A stretch of 64,000 nucleotides of DNA from Athripsodes cinereus (GCA_947579605.1 OX388314.1:3286001-3350000), one strand, 5' to 3'; numbered from the stretch's first letter, positions 9,126 to 19,790 are shown. Notes: a model not told the origin generated them from the letters alone. Numbers and translations are program-made.

Positions 9126-9797
9126 CAAATATACACCCTGGAGTCTAGATAAATAGAAATTTGAAGGAATTTTCTCAAAATTTTGCAGAAGTTTGATATT
9201 TTTAACATGGGAAGGCTTGAAAATGTTTACGAATAACATCTTAAATAAAAATATGTTCCATACACGGCAGGTAAGTAGTTATATCATCTTATAGCAAATA
9301 CATAATATTCCTTTGAGGATCTTCGTCCTCATGAATTATTCACATTCTTCTCAATTCGTCACAGGATGCCTTCAAGGCTTAAGGAGGAACATCGCTACAA
9401 TATACCTACTATTAAAAAAAGATTGGAACGCCTTTAAAATAAACGGGAATCTGAAATACTTACTTACATGAATACTTTAAGTGTGTGGTATAAAAGCAAA
9501 ACGTCAATGTGATGCTTTTTATATTTTCAGAAAACAAAAAGAACTTGGGTTTGAAATTAGACATATTCATTTGTAGTTAAATATTAGTAGGTATAGCTCA
9601 AAAACTAATAGATTTATTTACTGTTTTAAACATATACTTCAAATTCCTCTATATTTACAAATAAATTTCGACTGTTTTGGGAAAATCAGGTTTATATAAT
9701 GTAACTCAATATAATATTTCTACGTAATTCGTCTATAAAATTCCATTTATAGATTTGTCAACTCTCGATCGCAAACAACACGCTTTTACACATTACG
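9126..9797. other. No feature recognised
   Basis: AT-rich sequence without visible repeats or coding remnants. Confidence 0.5.
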
Positions 9798-9938
9798 CTC
9801 GTAATAAGTACTAAAAATCTCGTAATAAAAACTAAAAATCTCGTAATAAATACTAAAAATATCGTAATAAATACTAAAAATCTCGTAATAAATACAAAAA
9901 ATCTCGTAATAAATACTAAAAATCTCGTAATAAATACT
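9798..9938. repeat. 21-bp minisatellite, about 6.7 copies
   Basis: Tandem copies of CTCGTAATAAATACTAAAAAT with a few substitutions (for example AAGTACT in the first, AAAAACT in the second, ATCG for CTCG in one). As 21 is divisible by 3, the minus strand stays open and would read a heptad-like VFITRFL repeat; I take that as a by-product of the tandem array, not a gene. Confidence 0.9.
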
Positions 9939-10159
9939 GTATCAAATAAAATAAAAAATGTGCAAGTGTATGTTTTGAAATTGGTTGCACGGCCATAAGC
10001 GGTTATGAATCTGAACAATAATGGCTACATTGGGTTAAGGATTATACTTGCATGTAATTGATCAATTTTTTAACAGTGAAGTTTTAGCATTATAAAAAGT
10101 ATTAGACTATTTGTCGGGCGCCTTTTACTCATAACGAGACCTTAAGATATAGTGGCAAT

Positions 10160-11037
10160 TAGAGGGTTACTCCCTCTAAAACCCTCTAATTTTTATTTCC
10201 CGTTTCCCGGGAAAAAAACGAATCCTTTCCCGGGAAAAAATACAAATTATTAGTCATGCAGATTGCCATACCGATACCGAAATCTTTGTTTAGTTAACTG
10301 TAATAGTCGTGATAAACTTGTAGAAGCTGACGAATATTTTGATATGAAAATATGAAAAATAATATTAATTACCAATATAAGTGTTATACTTAAAAAAAAA
10401 AAACTTAATTATAGCTTCAATGTATTCGTTTGAAAGAAGCATAATTATTCTAAATATAATTCGAAATCGGAGGTGTGTTTGGCCGACAATGTATAAGAAT
10501 CCTACAATTTTTCATGTTTTTTTTTACATATTTCGAAAAGTTAGATAGTTCTCAAAAATATTAGTGCAGCCAACTGTCATTTTTTTTTGTTTTATTCATG
10601 GATATTAACCGATATAAAAAATCTTTTTTTGTCGAAATTTCTCATTTTTTAAAGTCAAAAATCTTTAAAAAGCTTTGCCAAAATCCATAACATTTTTTTG
10701 CTTGATAGGATGATCAAAAATTAAAAGTTTATATATTTTGTACACAATTTTTATTTTGATATAACATAGAGTTCCTAAATAAATCTCGTCAGTCAGCTAT
10801 TTAGTTTTTTTTAAGCAAATTACTTATATTGGTATCAAAAATTTGTTTTTTTTTTATCAAATCAAAATGTTTGCAAGGGTCAACAAGTTATGAGAGTTTT
10901 TATACCAAATTTGTTGAAAATTGAATATTTATAAATATAATAATGAATTTCCCGGGATTCCCGGGAATCCCGGGAAATTCATTTTAAAATGACCCGTTTC
11001 CCGGGAACAAAAATAATCCGGGAAAAGATACCCTCTA
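10160..11037. mobile_element. hAT-like non-autonomous element with CCCGGG blocks
   Basis: An 878-bp element flanked by exact GTGGCAAT repeats (10152-10159 and 11038-11045), the 8-bp TSD expected for hAT. Its ends are TAGAGGGTTA and the complement of TAGAGGGTAT. Near each end lie repeated TTTCCCGGGAA palindromes (10197-10236 and 10948-11025), probably bound by the transposase. The middle is AT-rich and non-coding. The reading frame that starts inside the right end continues into the LINE next door and is not a gene. Confidence 0.8.
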
Positions 11038-11109
11038 GTGGCAATTTTGCATCTGACATGAGTTTCAAGCCATGTTTTTATACATTTGTACGTGGTTTTG
11101 TTAACTTAT

Positions 11110-11500
11110 GTTTACCTTCTATTCTTCTTCTTCCTCGTAATGTAGATCATCGATCTGTTAGGTCAGAAGTTGATGCCTCTTGTGATGCTGAAGACCAGCT
11201 GTCTTTCCATCTTTTTGGTGGTCTTCCTCGGGGACGTGAACCGACTGGTGTTTCCTTAGCAGCTATATGTACGATTCTGTTTTCAGCCATCGGATCTACA
11301 TGGTCTCTCCATAATCTTCTCCTTTTCCTACTCCATCTTACGATGTCCTCCGTGTTGCATATGTTCCTAATCTCAGTATTTCTTATTCTGTCTCTGAGAG
11401 TTTTGCCCGCAATGTTTTCATCTCAGATGTTCTTAGTAGGTTTTTTGTTCGTACCATATCTGCTCTTGTTTCTACACCATTATGTCATAATTGGTCTAAC
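11110..11500 (-). mobile_element. GRPPKRW-type LINE, C-terminal remnant
   Basis: The minus strand reads RWSRKRRRLWRDHVDPMAEN, RIVHIAAKETPVG, then RPRGRPPKRWKDSWSSAS, a stop, and STLRGRRR. This is the post-RT tail of an RTE-like LINE. A shorter copy on the same strand is at 35860-35965. Dead and 5'-truncated. It lies just outside the hAT-like element, so the two insertions are independent. Confidence 0.7.
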
Positions 11501-11599
11501 ACAGGTTTTATAATATTCGGACTTTACTATCAATTAGCATGTGTTTATTGTACCTTCTATTGTACTCTGCAAATGTTTGAAAGAGAAACTACAAACAAT

Positions 11600-11912
11600 A
11601 TTTATTTTAGTATCTATTTGTATGTATGTATTATTAATTATAGTTTATTACTATTATTATTATTTTTTTAACTACTTAATAATATGTATTACATATTTTA
11701 GTTTCTATGTTCTTAAAGATTTATTATTATTTTTATTTTTGCATATATATTTCTTTTTCCATTTGTTTATTATTTTATTGGGTTAGTTGGAAGATATCGC
11801 GTCCCTGCGATAAACTCGCCCATTGTGCAAAATTATTCGTTTATACCATGTAACTTTATCATTTGTATCCATATATTTTGTACAATAAAGTTTATTATTA
11901 TTATTATTATTA
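11600..11912 (+). mobile_element. LINE 3' UTR, hairpin-tail family
   Basis: T-rich stretch, GGGTTAGTTGGAAGAT, hairpin ATCGCGTCCCTGCGAT at 11798-11813, AAACTCGCCCATTGTGC, ATTTTGTACAATAAAGTTTA and an (ATT)n tail. The hairpin loop differs from the copies at 7006 and 37249 while the stem is kept. Confidence 0.7.
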
Positions 11913-12247
11913 ATATTTACTTTAAAAACGAAAAAATATGAAGAGTGGTGGATTTCTTCTGTCTCCCACATAGTATTGGTACTTTTATTTGAGATACCTT
12001 CAAATTTGTCTTGAATAAATTTCATTCACAGTTTGCTATTTAACTGTGTTTTATTATTCATCTTTATTTTCGCCCATTATGCCTCCAAAATTTGGGTTAA
12101 AACAAAATAAATCACATCAATAAACAAAATAAAACCAATTTTTTAAAAAATATAACATCAATATAAATATACACATTTACTTAATATAAAAAAAGCTTAA
12201 AAAAATATGTAAAATTTTGAGCTTTCACGGCCGGCGTTGTAAGTATT
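11913..12247. other. No feature recognised
   Basis: A-rich sequence with AATAAAC words; no repeat match seen. Confidence 0.45.
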
Positions 12248-12503
12248 AACTTGTTCCGGGTATGAGGCCGTGGTCTAGTGGTCAGAAATTCTCCCAACTT
12301 TTCGTCTACAACTGCGGCAGGCATCTTCAGGGGGGGGGGGGCTTAGTTTGAATGTCTATGGTTGACCGGAGATGAGACGATGAGGCAAAGGGCGGAGTCT
12401 TCTTCTCAGTTGTTGTCTCACGGAAGGCTCAACTGACACTGCCTGCCACAGTTTTAGAGAATTTCTGCCCACTTGGCTTCGGCCTCATAGCCCGGAACAA
12501 GTT
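12248..12503. mobile_element. Short inverted-repeat element with a G12 tract
   Basis: Ends are AACTTGTTCCGGGTATGAGG and the complement of AACTTGTTCCGGGCTATGAG, a TIR of about 24 bp. The interior is GC-richer than its surroundings, with ACTGCGGCAGGCATC, a run of 12 G at about 12330-12341, and CAGTTGTTGTCTCACGG. No coding capacity. The class is uncertain and I could not fix a TSD. Confidence 0.6.
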
Positions 12504-12649
12504 ACATAATATTTAAAAAAAAATTATATTATTTACTATCTAATATAGAGTAAAACTTGCGTATGGTATGGACATGATTGTAACCAACAAAGTTAATATG
12601 ATATACATTTAATATGCATAAAATAAAAATTAGACAAAATTATCAAGAT

Positions 12650-12755
12650 CAGTTAGACAGAGAGCATAGCTTGCATGTTTATTACATACAGTTGGTTCGC
12701 TGACTATCCCACTAGAAGGCAATGCCGTGATGATATACATGAATGAAAGTTGTAT
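12650..12755 (+). mobile_element. SINE-A, 3' half
   Basis: GACAGAGAGCATAGCTTGCA, ACATACAGTTGGTTCGCTGA and GCAATGCCGTGATGATATAC match the SINE-A 3' half in sense. The head is missing, as expected from 5' truncation. Confidence 0.65.
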
Positions 12756-13374
12756 CGGGTTTCAGTATACAAAGTCAATTAAATTCATCATTCAATAAAA
12801 TTATTAATTGAAACTACATAACTTCAACGGTTACTTCATTATTAAGCTACGACATAACCCACATACATAACATGTACACTCGAGGTTAATATTGTTAAAC
12901 GATCCAAAGCTCGTTAAAGGATTTTCAACTTTATGATTTATAATTTAAAGTAAAAAGCAATAAGTTTTGTAATTATCCAATTACATATTTATCAAGTTGG
13001 ATATTGGATAAATTAATTTGTATCAAAGCACTTGTTGAAATATCCGCAAAAATGTTGTATGTATTTGAAGAGTTTGGTTTGAGTTTTTGTTTTATGATAT
13101 CAAACTTTTTGTTGCGATAAAAAATTGTATGAACAATGAGCGCAATTGTTGCCTAAGGGTAATAGCATGAGAGGTTCATATGCGAATACGCATCGTTCTT
13201 AAAACGTTGAAGTTGAGAAAAAAGCATATTATTATATTTCTATTATTTTTTTAATTCAGTTAGTTTCTTCAATAGATTTGCTCGATTATGGTAGCGGTTA
13301 TTCATTGTATCAATTAAATTACAGTATTGCCAGCGAAAATACGATTATTACTGTTTTCATGTAGTTTTCAAATT
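12756..13374. other. No feature recognised
   Basis: AT-rich, no repeats seen. Confidence 0.5.
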
Positions 13375-13690
13375 CAATATTTTTTTTTCAAATTCAAATA
13401 TTTTTTATTTAAGTAAAATTTACAACTTAATAATATTATAAACACACCTTATTACTAAAAAAAAACACATTTATTACATATTTGACCCTCAAAATTGAGC
13501 AGTGCTCGTGCTTTGAGGGTTTAAACATATTTCATACAATTTACATCACACAGCAGCGCTTACCAAATAATAACAAAAACAAATCTAGAATACAAATAGT
13601 AACCAAATACCTACAGTTTCTTAACAAAACTCAACAACAGAGCAGTTGAACAGCTATTTAAAAACTCTGATTTTTTTTTGTAGAATCATA
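13375..13690 (-). mobile_element. Rep1 interspersed repeat, copy 1
   Basis: Starts TTTTCAAATTCAAATATTTT (a minus-strand 3' tail), then ACACACCTTATTACTAA, then a hairpin CCCTCAAA...TTTGAGGG enclosing GCAGTGCTCGTG (13485-13519), then ACAGAGCAGTTGAACAGCTA. Copies 2 and 3 are at 42365-42720 and 46183-46440. Probably a LINE 3' region; the coding part is not seen. Confidence 0.7.
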
Positions 13691-14577
13691 CTTATGTATA
13701 TTTATAAAAAATATATCTACGTGCCTTTACATGTGAACCCTTCTATACAATATATTTTGAATTGGCACTTAAATAAAAAAAAACTATGTTTAAAAAATAC
13801 TGCGTGCGTCTTTGCATATTTTATGAATGTAGAGAAAATTGAGATAAAAATGTATTAAGTGTGCAAGGATTGACTTTTCTAGTATTGTGTCTTCTTGGTG
13901 TGGACAAGATTTACTTAGTGTAGAGTTCGGAAAAACAGAAGTCTCCAGACTTCTGCTCTTATCAGTTGGATGGTGGATTTCCTTCAATATTTTTCTAGAA
14001 AAGCAAGCTCATGTCTTCGTTTTTATGTTGTTCTTTCTCCGTTAGTCGAGAATAATGGTTATTGGTGGAATATCCCTCGGGGAAAGAAGCATCTCTGCAA
14101 CGGCTCCAGGATGAACGATCGGCCTTCTTCAATTGTCTAGAAATGCTCGAAAAGGAGATTGATATACATATAACTAAAAAGTATTAATAAATAAAAAACT
14201 TTTTCATACTATCAATTTCAATAATATCAGACTACCTCTGACTTAATCACAAATTCATATCATGAACAATATGTACGTACAACAGCATTCTCCATACCAT
14301 CCTATGTTATGTTTTATGTATTATGTTATTGCCGTTTATAATATGGTGTACCTGAAGATGCTAATTACGGATTATCGAAACAAAGCCCACGTTATAATCC
14401 TGCAAAGGTATTTCACAACACGAAATTATTCAAAATACATTATACAATATAATTATAATAGGAAGGTTAAATTTCTTATCACGGTTACCTGTCCTCTCGT
14501 CTCTCGTAATATTATTATAATAATAATAATGCTTTGCTGTGTCACGTGAAGAAACGTCACACTGCAAAATAGCTTTA
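13691..14577. other. No strong feature
   Basis: AT-rich. A frame at 13985-14120 (LRFYVVLSPLVENNGYWWNI, then PRGKKHLCNG) is somewhat protein-like but short and unplaced. 14510-14530 is an ATT/ATA simple run. Confidence 0.4.
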
Positions 14578-14925
14578 CGTCACAAAATAATTTATTTAAT
14601 ATATAAAATTCTCGTGTCACGGTGTTTGTTATCATACTTCTCCGAAACGGCTGGACCGATTTTGATGAAATTTTGTGTGCTTATCGAGTAGGTAAGTCTG
14701 AAAATAAGCCGACATCTATTTTTTATACCCCTAAAAGTTAAGGGTGGTCCGCCCCGATTTTTTTAAATTTTTTTGGACAATTGTTTATTACTTTTGTTTT
14801 TTATGGTGAGGCATTAAAGAATACAAACAACCCTAAATTTTCACCCTATTTTTTAATAGCGATATTAGTCTATGGAAAATGTATATGGCAAAACAACGTT
14901 TACCGGGTCAGCTGGTTTCTTTGTA
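14578..14925 (+). mobile_element. Helitron-like non-autonomous repeat
   Basis: Starts near TTTAATATATAAAATTCTCG, contains CTCCGAAACGGCTGGACCGA followed by TTTTGATGAAATTTTGTG, and ends ACGTTTACCGGGTCAGCTGG. I recall this layout as a common insect repeat whose 3' end in GGGTCAGCTAGT is treated as Helitron. The assignment is from memory of the motif, not a search; the terminal CTGGT differs from the expected CTAGT. Frames inside it are not genes. Confidence 0.5.
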
Positions 14926-15355
14926 ATTTTATTCTTCTTGCACATCATCAATCGCATAACAAAATCAACAAATCAGTTTACATAAGAAAAAAATGTGATG
15001 ATATGCAGTGGCGAGATTATCACTTTTATAGTGGATTCTTTCATCAATTACGTCACATTAACACTAAACACAAGTAAAAAAATAGTAATAGAAAAACACA
15101 AATAATAATAAAATCACTACATAAATCAAAATGAGAAAAAAAATCTGCAATCCAAACACCTTACACTCCAAAAGGACCGGGAACTAAAGGAAGGGGTTAG
15201 GGAACGAATGATCCGAGTAAGTAGACGACAATAATAAATACGTCTTCTTCACGTATATTTAAATCCATTAAAAGATTCAGATATTCTATAAGAATTCAAA
15301 ATGTCTCTAAACTGTTACAAAGTCAATCCTTAAAAAATAGATGATATTGATACAA
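14926..15355. other. No feature recognised
   Basis: AT-rich; AATAATAATAAAATC simple stretch near 15100. Confidence 0.45.
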
Positions 15356-15359
15356 TCAA

Positions 15360-15425
15360 TATACAGAGGGCGAGCTCATCGCAAAGCAGCGATCTCTTCC
15401 AACGAACCCAAACATTTTGTATAAT
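15360..15425 (-). mobile_element. LINE 3' UTR hairpin fragment
   Basis: AGGGCGAGCTCATCGCAAAG then CAGCGATCTCTTCCAACGAA is the reverse complement of the hairpin-tail family, with the stem ATCGC/GCGAT intact. Only about 65 bp remain. Confidence 0.6.
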
Positions 15426-16184
15426 ATATGTAACATCTTTATTTATTGTGAATTATATCATGAATATCGTTGTTCAAATTAATGTGAGGAAACATTGCGT
15501 CAATCTTTCACCATTCGTCACTTGTTATCGCGTAACGTTATGTTACCTACATCAAATTGTCATATATGATGACGATGATATTACGGCATTACCTTGTTAT
15601 AAATTTACTTTTTGTTTTAAAAAATGATGACCATTATAAAGCATATTATTAATACACAGAGAAGACAGTTAGCATATTCATTACATTCGGTAAGTCCACT
15701 AGTCCACTTGTGGAAAATGCTAAATGGTCTCGAATGATTTCTTTTATTAAAATTCCTCAAATAATTTACTCATATTTAAATATTGTTGCCCACAAAAGTA
15801 TATTATGTATGTCTAGTCTCAATGTATATATATTCCCGTATACAAATACATTTCATTACATGAATTACTCCTACACAAATACCACCCGCAGTCAATGATA
15901 CATCATTATTTACATTATAATCATGATACAGATCATTTTATACTCATAATGTCAATCATACTTTCATTCTTCATTCATTCTTATCTGAGTGACAACTCAA
16001 CAATCATGACATCAATAATACTTTTATGTAAATGATAAGATTTTATTGAATCGTGTTAAGCCTTGTATAGGTATAAAGTCCTTACAACGAAAGTAAATAA
16101 AAATTGTACTTGTAATCCTGCCGCATAAGGGTTAAATTTTAAAATTATTCTGGGACTATTATATGACTGAATTGAAGTATATCA
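15426..16184. other. No strong feature; possible SINE-A scrap at 15655-15720
   Basis: 15655-15720 (CACAGAGAAGACAGTTAGCA, GTCCACTTGTGG) weakly resembles the SINE-A 3' half. The rest is AT-rich with no structure. Confidence 0.35.
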
Positions 16185-17300
16185 TTCTTTTAATTATTTA
16201 TTTATTTATAATAATACATACGGCTTACGCCTTTAATACATAGTTATAAACAACAATTGTACGACACCACCATCGTATCAAATTAAAATCAAAACAAAAA
16301 TAAAATATACTGCATCACTTCAAATTATAAAAATAAAAATTAAACACATTGTGTCACATATACCACATATTCATTCATCGAATAGATGTTTTTGGAATTG
16401 TTTTATTTATATTATTACAAAGACACGAAGAGTAGGTAGCAGTTCAACTAATAAGATTACAAAAGAAAACTAGAAAAGCAATGGACAAAAACTTACAATT
16501 TTGATAAATAAAAAAACAGTTTAAATACATAATGGGGTACAGAATAATTACAAAATAAAAGATTTACACAAAATATTGTACATGAAATTAATAACAAGTA
16601 TTATGAATATATTTTGAATAATAATAAAAAAAATTGTTATAAATTCAAAAAGACAGTTTAAGGCCTTGATTTTTTTAAAGAAAGGAAAGTAGAATTAATA
16701 ATCAAATAAGTTGACACTGAGATTCGAATCAAAACTTTCTATATAGCTGATCAAATATTTTATCTAAAAATCATCCGTTATTGTTGCTTTAAGTTTAAAA
16801 CAGGAAAAAATAAAATCAAACATTTAAACCAAAGAGAATATGCCAAACTTTAAATGGATAATCTGAAATAAACTAAAATTTTTTATTTATTTTTTTCTCG
16901 AAGGGAACAAACAGTCAACACAACAAGTATTACAACAATTAAAATTAAATGAAATATAGACCACAAGAGTCCCCCTATATTACCACAGTTTAAAAAATTC
17001 AAAGCAACTAAGACACAAAACTAACAACAAAAACAAAGAAATATAATAATAAGATAGGACAAGACAAGATAAGAGAAAAGTTAAACATAATGATCAATCA
17101 TATTATAATACAATTAATAAAATTAATTAAATAAAACACATCAATGAACAGTAAAACCACCGATTCAAGCAATATTAATGAAATAATTAGATTTAAAAAT
17201 ATAATAATATAACAAAAAATCATAAATTAATAAATAATGAAATCAATAAGTATAAATCAATAAATAAATTGATTAAAAAAACACTCATTGATTGACTTGA
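16185..17300 (-). mobile_element. A-rich LINE 3' region, jockey-like type
   Basis: Begins TTAATTATTTATTTATTTAT then ATACGGCTTACGCCTTTAAT, and continues as a long tract strongly A-rich on the plus strand. The same opening (ATTTATTTATT then ACGGCGTGAGCCTTTTACAT) precedes the jockey-like ORF at 24021-24641, and a third copy is at 55640-56060. I read it as a minus-strand LINE 3' UTR without its ORF. The right limit is soft; several AT-rich repeats may be mixed in. Confidence 0.5.
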
Positions 17301-17599
17301 TTGACAGCAAATAAATCGTCTCAGGACAATATAATGGTTGAATTAAGTACAAGTAGGTACAAAACCATATTTAGTTTTTGATTGCTCTTTAACATGTTAC
17401 AAATCATTTATTCATTCGTTCATTCACTTATTATAAATACAATTGAAATAGGTACATATATGTAATATTATCCCTTTAACTTATCGGATCATTGATTTCT
17501 GAGCTCTTATGTCTAGACCAAGATGGGTAGAAATACTAATAATGATAACAATAAATTTAAAATTAAAATTTAAATTAATTGAACAGGAATCAAAATAAC

Positions 17600-17717
17600 C
17601 ATACTATAATTATTGTCCAGTATCGGTACTTGAAAACAATGACACTAAACTCTACTGGGATCGACCAATTCAAACTGATCGAACTATTATAGCTAATCGA
17701 CCAGATATTGTGTTGGT
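17600..17717 (+). mobile_element. Old LINE C-terminal remnant, left part of split element
   Basis: Reads CPVSVLENNDTKLYWDRPIQ then TDRTIIANRPDIVLVDR in one frame, a C-terminal tract I recognise from insect non-LTR polyproteins (YWD...D...ANRPDIVLVD). The frame breaks at 17718 where LINE-X has inserted and resumes after 18172. No upstream part of this LINE is visible. Confidence 0.7.
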
Positions 17718-17728
17718 TGATCGCAAAT

Positions 17729-18171
17729 CCTTTTATATGGCTGCGAGTCTTGGCACTTAACCAAGGCTCAAGAGCGGAAGATACTAAGCTTTGAAAACAA
17801 GTGTCTTAGAAGGATTTTGGATGTCAGATGGTATGAACATGTTACAAATGATGCTGTGCGCCGGCGCACCCAGCAGAGACCTGTACCTAATCTCCGTAAT
17901 ACAAGAGAGACGATGGTCCTGGCTGGGACATGTTTTGAGAATGCCCAATGATAGTTGGCCAAAAAGAGCACCGTTCTTCCGTCCGCAGGGGTTCCGTAGG
18001 CCCGGGCGTCCCTCTTTCACAATACACCGTTCCTATGACAACGATATCAGAGCGCAAGGAATGTCGTGGGAAGAGGTGACGCAATTGGCACAGAGACGCT
18101 CTGAATGGAGGAGGCTGGTTTCTGCCCTGTGCTCCCGAGAGGAGCGTTGAGGGCGATGATGATCATGATGA
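17729..18171 (+). mobile_element. LINE-X, 5'-truncated, inserted in another LINE, 11-bp TSD
   Basis: Flanked by exact TGATCGCAAAT repeats (17718-17728 and 18172-18182). The 443-bp insert starts in the post-RT region ILLYGCESWHLTKAQERKIL, continues ENKCLRRILDVRWYEHVTND, and after a frameshift at about 17890-17910 reads RRWSWLGHVLRMPNDSWPKR, SWEEVTQLAQRRSEWRRLV and SALCSREER-stop. A GGGCGATGATGATCATGATG tail follows. The frameshift and truncation make it dead. The same family is at 5667-5800, with only its tail at 45158-45195. Confidence 0.88.
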
Positions 18172-18560
18172 TGATCGCAAATGCCGTAAAACATACATCA
18201 TAGACATCACTATACCGCACGATGAAAATTTAAATAAAGCTGAGCAAGATAAGATAATAAAATATCTTGATCTTGCTCATGAATTCAAAGATATGTGGAG
18301 AACACCTACCACAATCATCGTGCCTATAGTGTTGTCTGTGAATGGTTTAATACCTAAGAGTCTGTCAAGCAATCTCAGAAAACTGGGAGTAGATGACAGG
18401 CTCAAATACAGCATGCAGAAGGCCGTACTTCTATCGTCCACCAGGATAGTAAGAAGGTTTTTGTCCCTGTAGCTCTGTAAGTGATCTCCCATGATTGTAC
18501 TATTTCATAGAAGATCATGGAATAATCAACTCGAATAATGTTGGGGTTCCACATTTTGAA
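18172..18560 (+). mobile_element. Old LINE C-terminal remnant, right part of split element
   Basis: In frame with the left part once the insert and one TSD copy are ignored: KTYIIDITIPHDENLNKAEQ, KYLDLAHEFKDMW, TTIIVPIVLSVNGLIPKSL, KYSMQKAVLLSSTRIVRRFL and a stop at about 18472. DITIPHDENL and ARIVRRFL-type ends are known from insect LINE polyproteins. An AT-rich 3' UTR follows with an AAATAAAT word near 18672. Confidence 0.72.
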
Positions 18561-18689
18561 TATAAATTTATTTTAATATTTTATGGTTTTCGTTATTTAA
18601 TGTTATATGTATTTAAATTTTATTGTTAATCTTATATTGTGTTCAAAATGTAGAATCTAATATTGTTTTGTTAAATAAATGAGATATGA

Positions 18690-18955
18690 GAAAATAACAA
18701 TAATGCCTCGCACCCGTTGCCGGGTATTATTGAGAAAGTGAACGAAATTGTGTTTCTTGCCGACGGTGCTATCTAAGGTGACTGTGAAAGCCGATCCTGG
18801 AAAGGCACACTTTGTCACATTCGGGACAGGGCTACTCCTCATTTACAATGATTCTGCTAGTTGTTCAACTTTGCCGGCCGCTATAGCCATTTTCCGCCAT
18901 TTCATGCAGTCACCCACCATCTTTTCTTAGTCTTCTTGAGCGTTGATGTCCTTCA
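18690..18955 (-). mobile_element. LINE C-terminus with C2H2-like motif
   Basis: The minus strand reads PCPECDKVCLSRIGFHSHLR then a stop and HRRQETQFRSLSQ. The CPxCxKxCxSRIGxxSHxR signature closes several families of non-LTR reverse transcriptases. Upstream (MKWRKMAIAAGKVEQLAESL) is in a shifted frame. Neither frame is an intact gene. Confidence 0.65.
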
Positions 18956-18999
18956 AGGTGTTGTGCAGGACATACATACATACAACATCTGATTGTATT

Positions 19000-19045
19000 T
19001 ATTTTATTATTGGCACTGAGAGGACAATTTGCATGACTAATTTCT
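19000..19045 (+). mobile_element. SINE-A scrap
   Basis: TTATTGGCACTGAGAGGACA then ATTTGCATG matches the middle of SINE-A in sense. It is cut off where the GAGAAATTTCTC element begins at 19062. Confidence 0.45.
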
Positions 19046-19061
19046 AATTATCCTAGTTCGG

Positions 19062-19563
19062 GGCGAGAAATTTCTCGAGAACGAGAAATTTCTCCTCTGA
19101 TGGAAGAGAAATTTCTCTGCATAATTTTTCTTAATGGTATTATGACCTTTCGCCCAGTACACTTCGTAGCCAACCTGATTGATCCAAAAATTTGTGGGGC
19201 TGATCAAGGCCCAAATCAGAGGTTATTAACACTTTTTTTCCACGTACGTACCTGCAATTTTTTTTTTAATTAAATATGTGCATGTGGGGTGTCAAACATC
19301 AAGATTTTTCATCAGTTATTAGCACTTTTTTATGTAAGTACCTAACATTTTTTGTTTCCATAATTAATTGTAGCCATATTGGTGACAAATTTTCTCAACA
19401 TTTGTGCATTGTTATTGATTGATTGAATAAAGTATTTATTATTATTATACTGTTAAATAAAAAATAAAAAAAAATCTCCGAAAATTCTCTACTTCGAGAA
19501 ATTTACCGAGAAATTTCTCAGTAAATTTCTCGAAAAATTATTTCTTGAGAATTCCACAACACT
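19062..19563 (-). mobile_element. hAT-like GAGAAATTTCTC element, inverted copy
   Basis: Inverted copy of 3090-3606: GAGAAATTTCTCGAGAACGA at the left, GGCCCAAATCAGAGGTTATT, GGGGTGTCAAACATCAAGAT, and at the right CTCGAAAAATTATTTCTTGA then GAATTCCACAACACT. Small indels separate the copies, showing independent decay. Confidence 0.6.
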
Positions 19564-19670
19564 ACATGTATGGCCGTTTGGTGTACCTATTGTATATTAT
19601 ACGAGTATGTGTATCGTCGCGTTAAAACCCATAATACAATATTCATATCTAAGTTTAGAATTGGTACGAT
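19564..19670 (+). mobile_element. SINE-C tail fragment
   Basis: GTATCGTCGCGTTAAAACCC, ATAATACAATATTCATATC and TTTAGAATTGG match the distal part of SINE-C (compare 35715-35765). Confidence 0.5.
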
Positions 19671-19732
19671 TTGTATATATTGTCATTATAATTATGTTAC
19701 GTTACATTATGTTTTTACTTACAGTTAAACCG

Positions 19733-19790
19733 CTGGCTATTTTACTTGTGGATATACCGTGATGGTGAAGTAATAAGTAGCAGCTCAAGA
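19733..19790 (+). mobile_element. SINE-A 3' end
   Basis: GCTGGCTATTTTACTTGTGG then ATATACCGTGATGGTGAAGT is the SINE-A 3' end, followed by a degenerate AGTAATAAGTAG tail. Confidence 0.55.

Noticed and set aside
9798..9938. CRISPR-like array
   Set aside because: Units are head to tail without unique spacers, and the window is clearly animal DNA.
9758..10018. 86-codon minus-strand ORF with VFITRFL repeats
   Set aside because: It is the translation of a 21-bp minisatellite with no flanking coding signal.
10989..11513. 174-codon plus-strand ORF
   Set aside because: It starts in the end of the hAT-like element and crosses the antisense of a LINE C-terminus; no protein resemblance on that strand.
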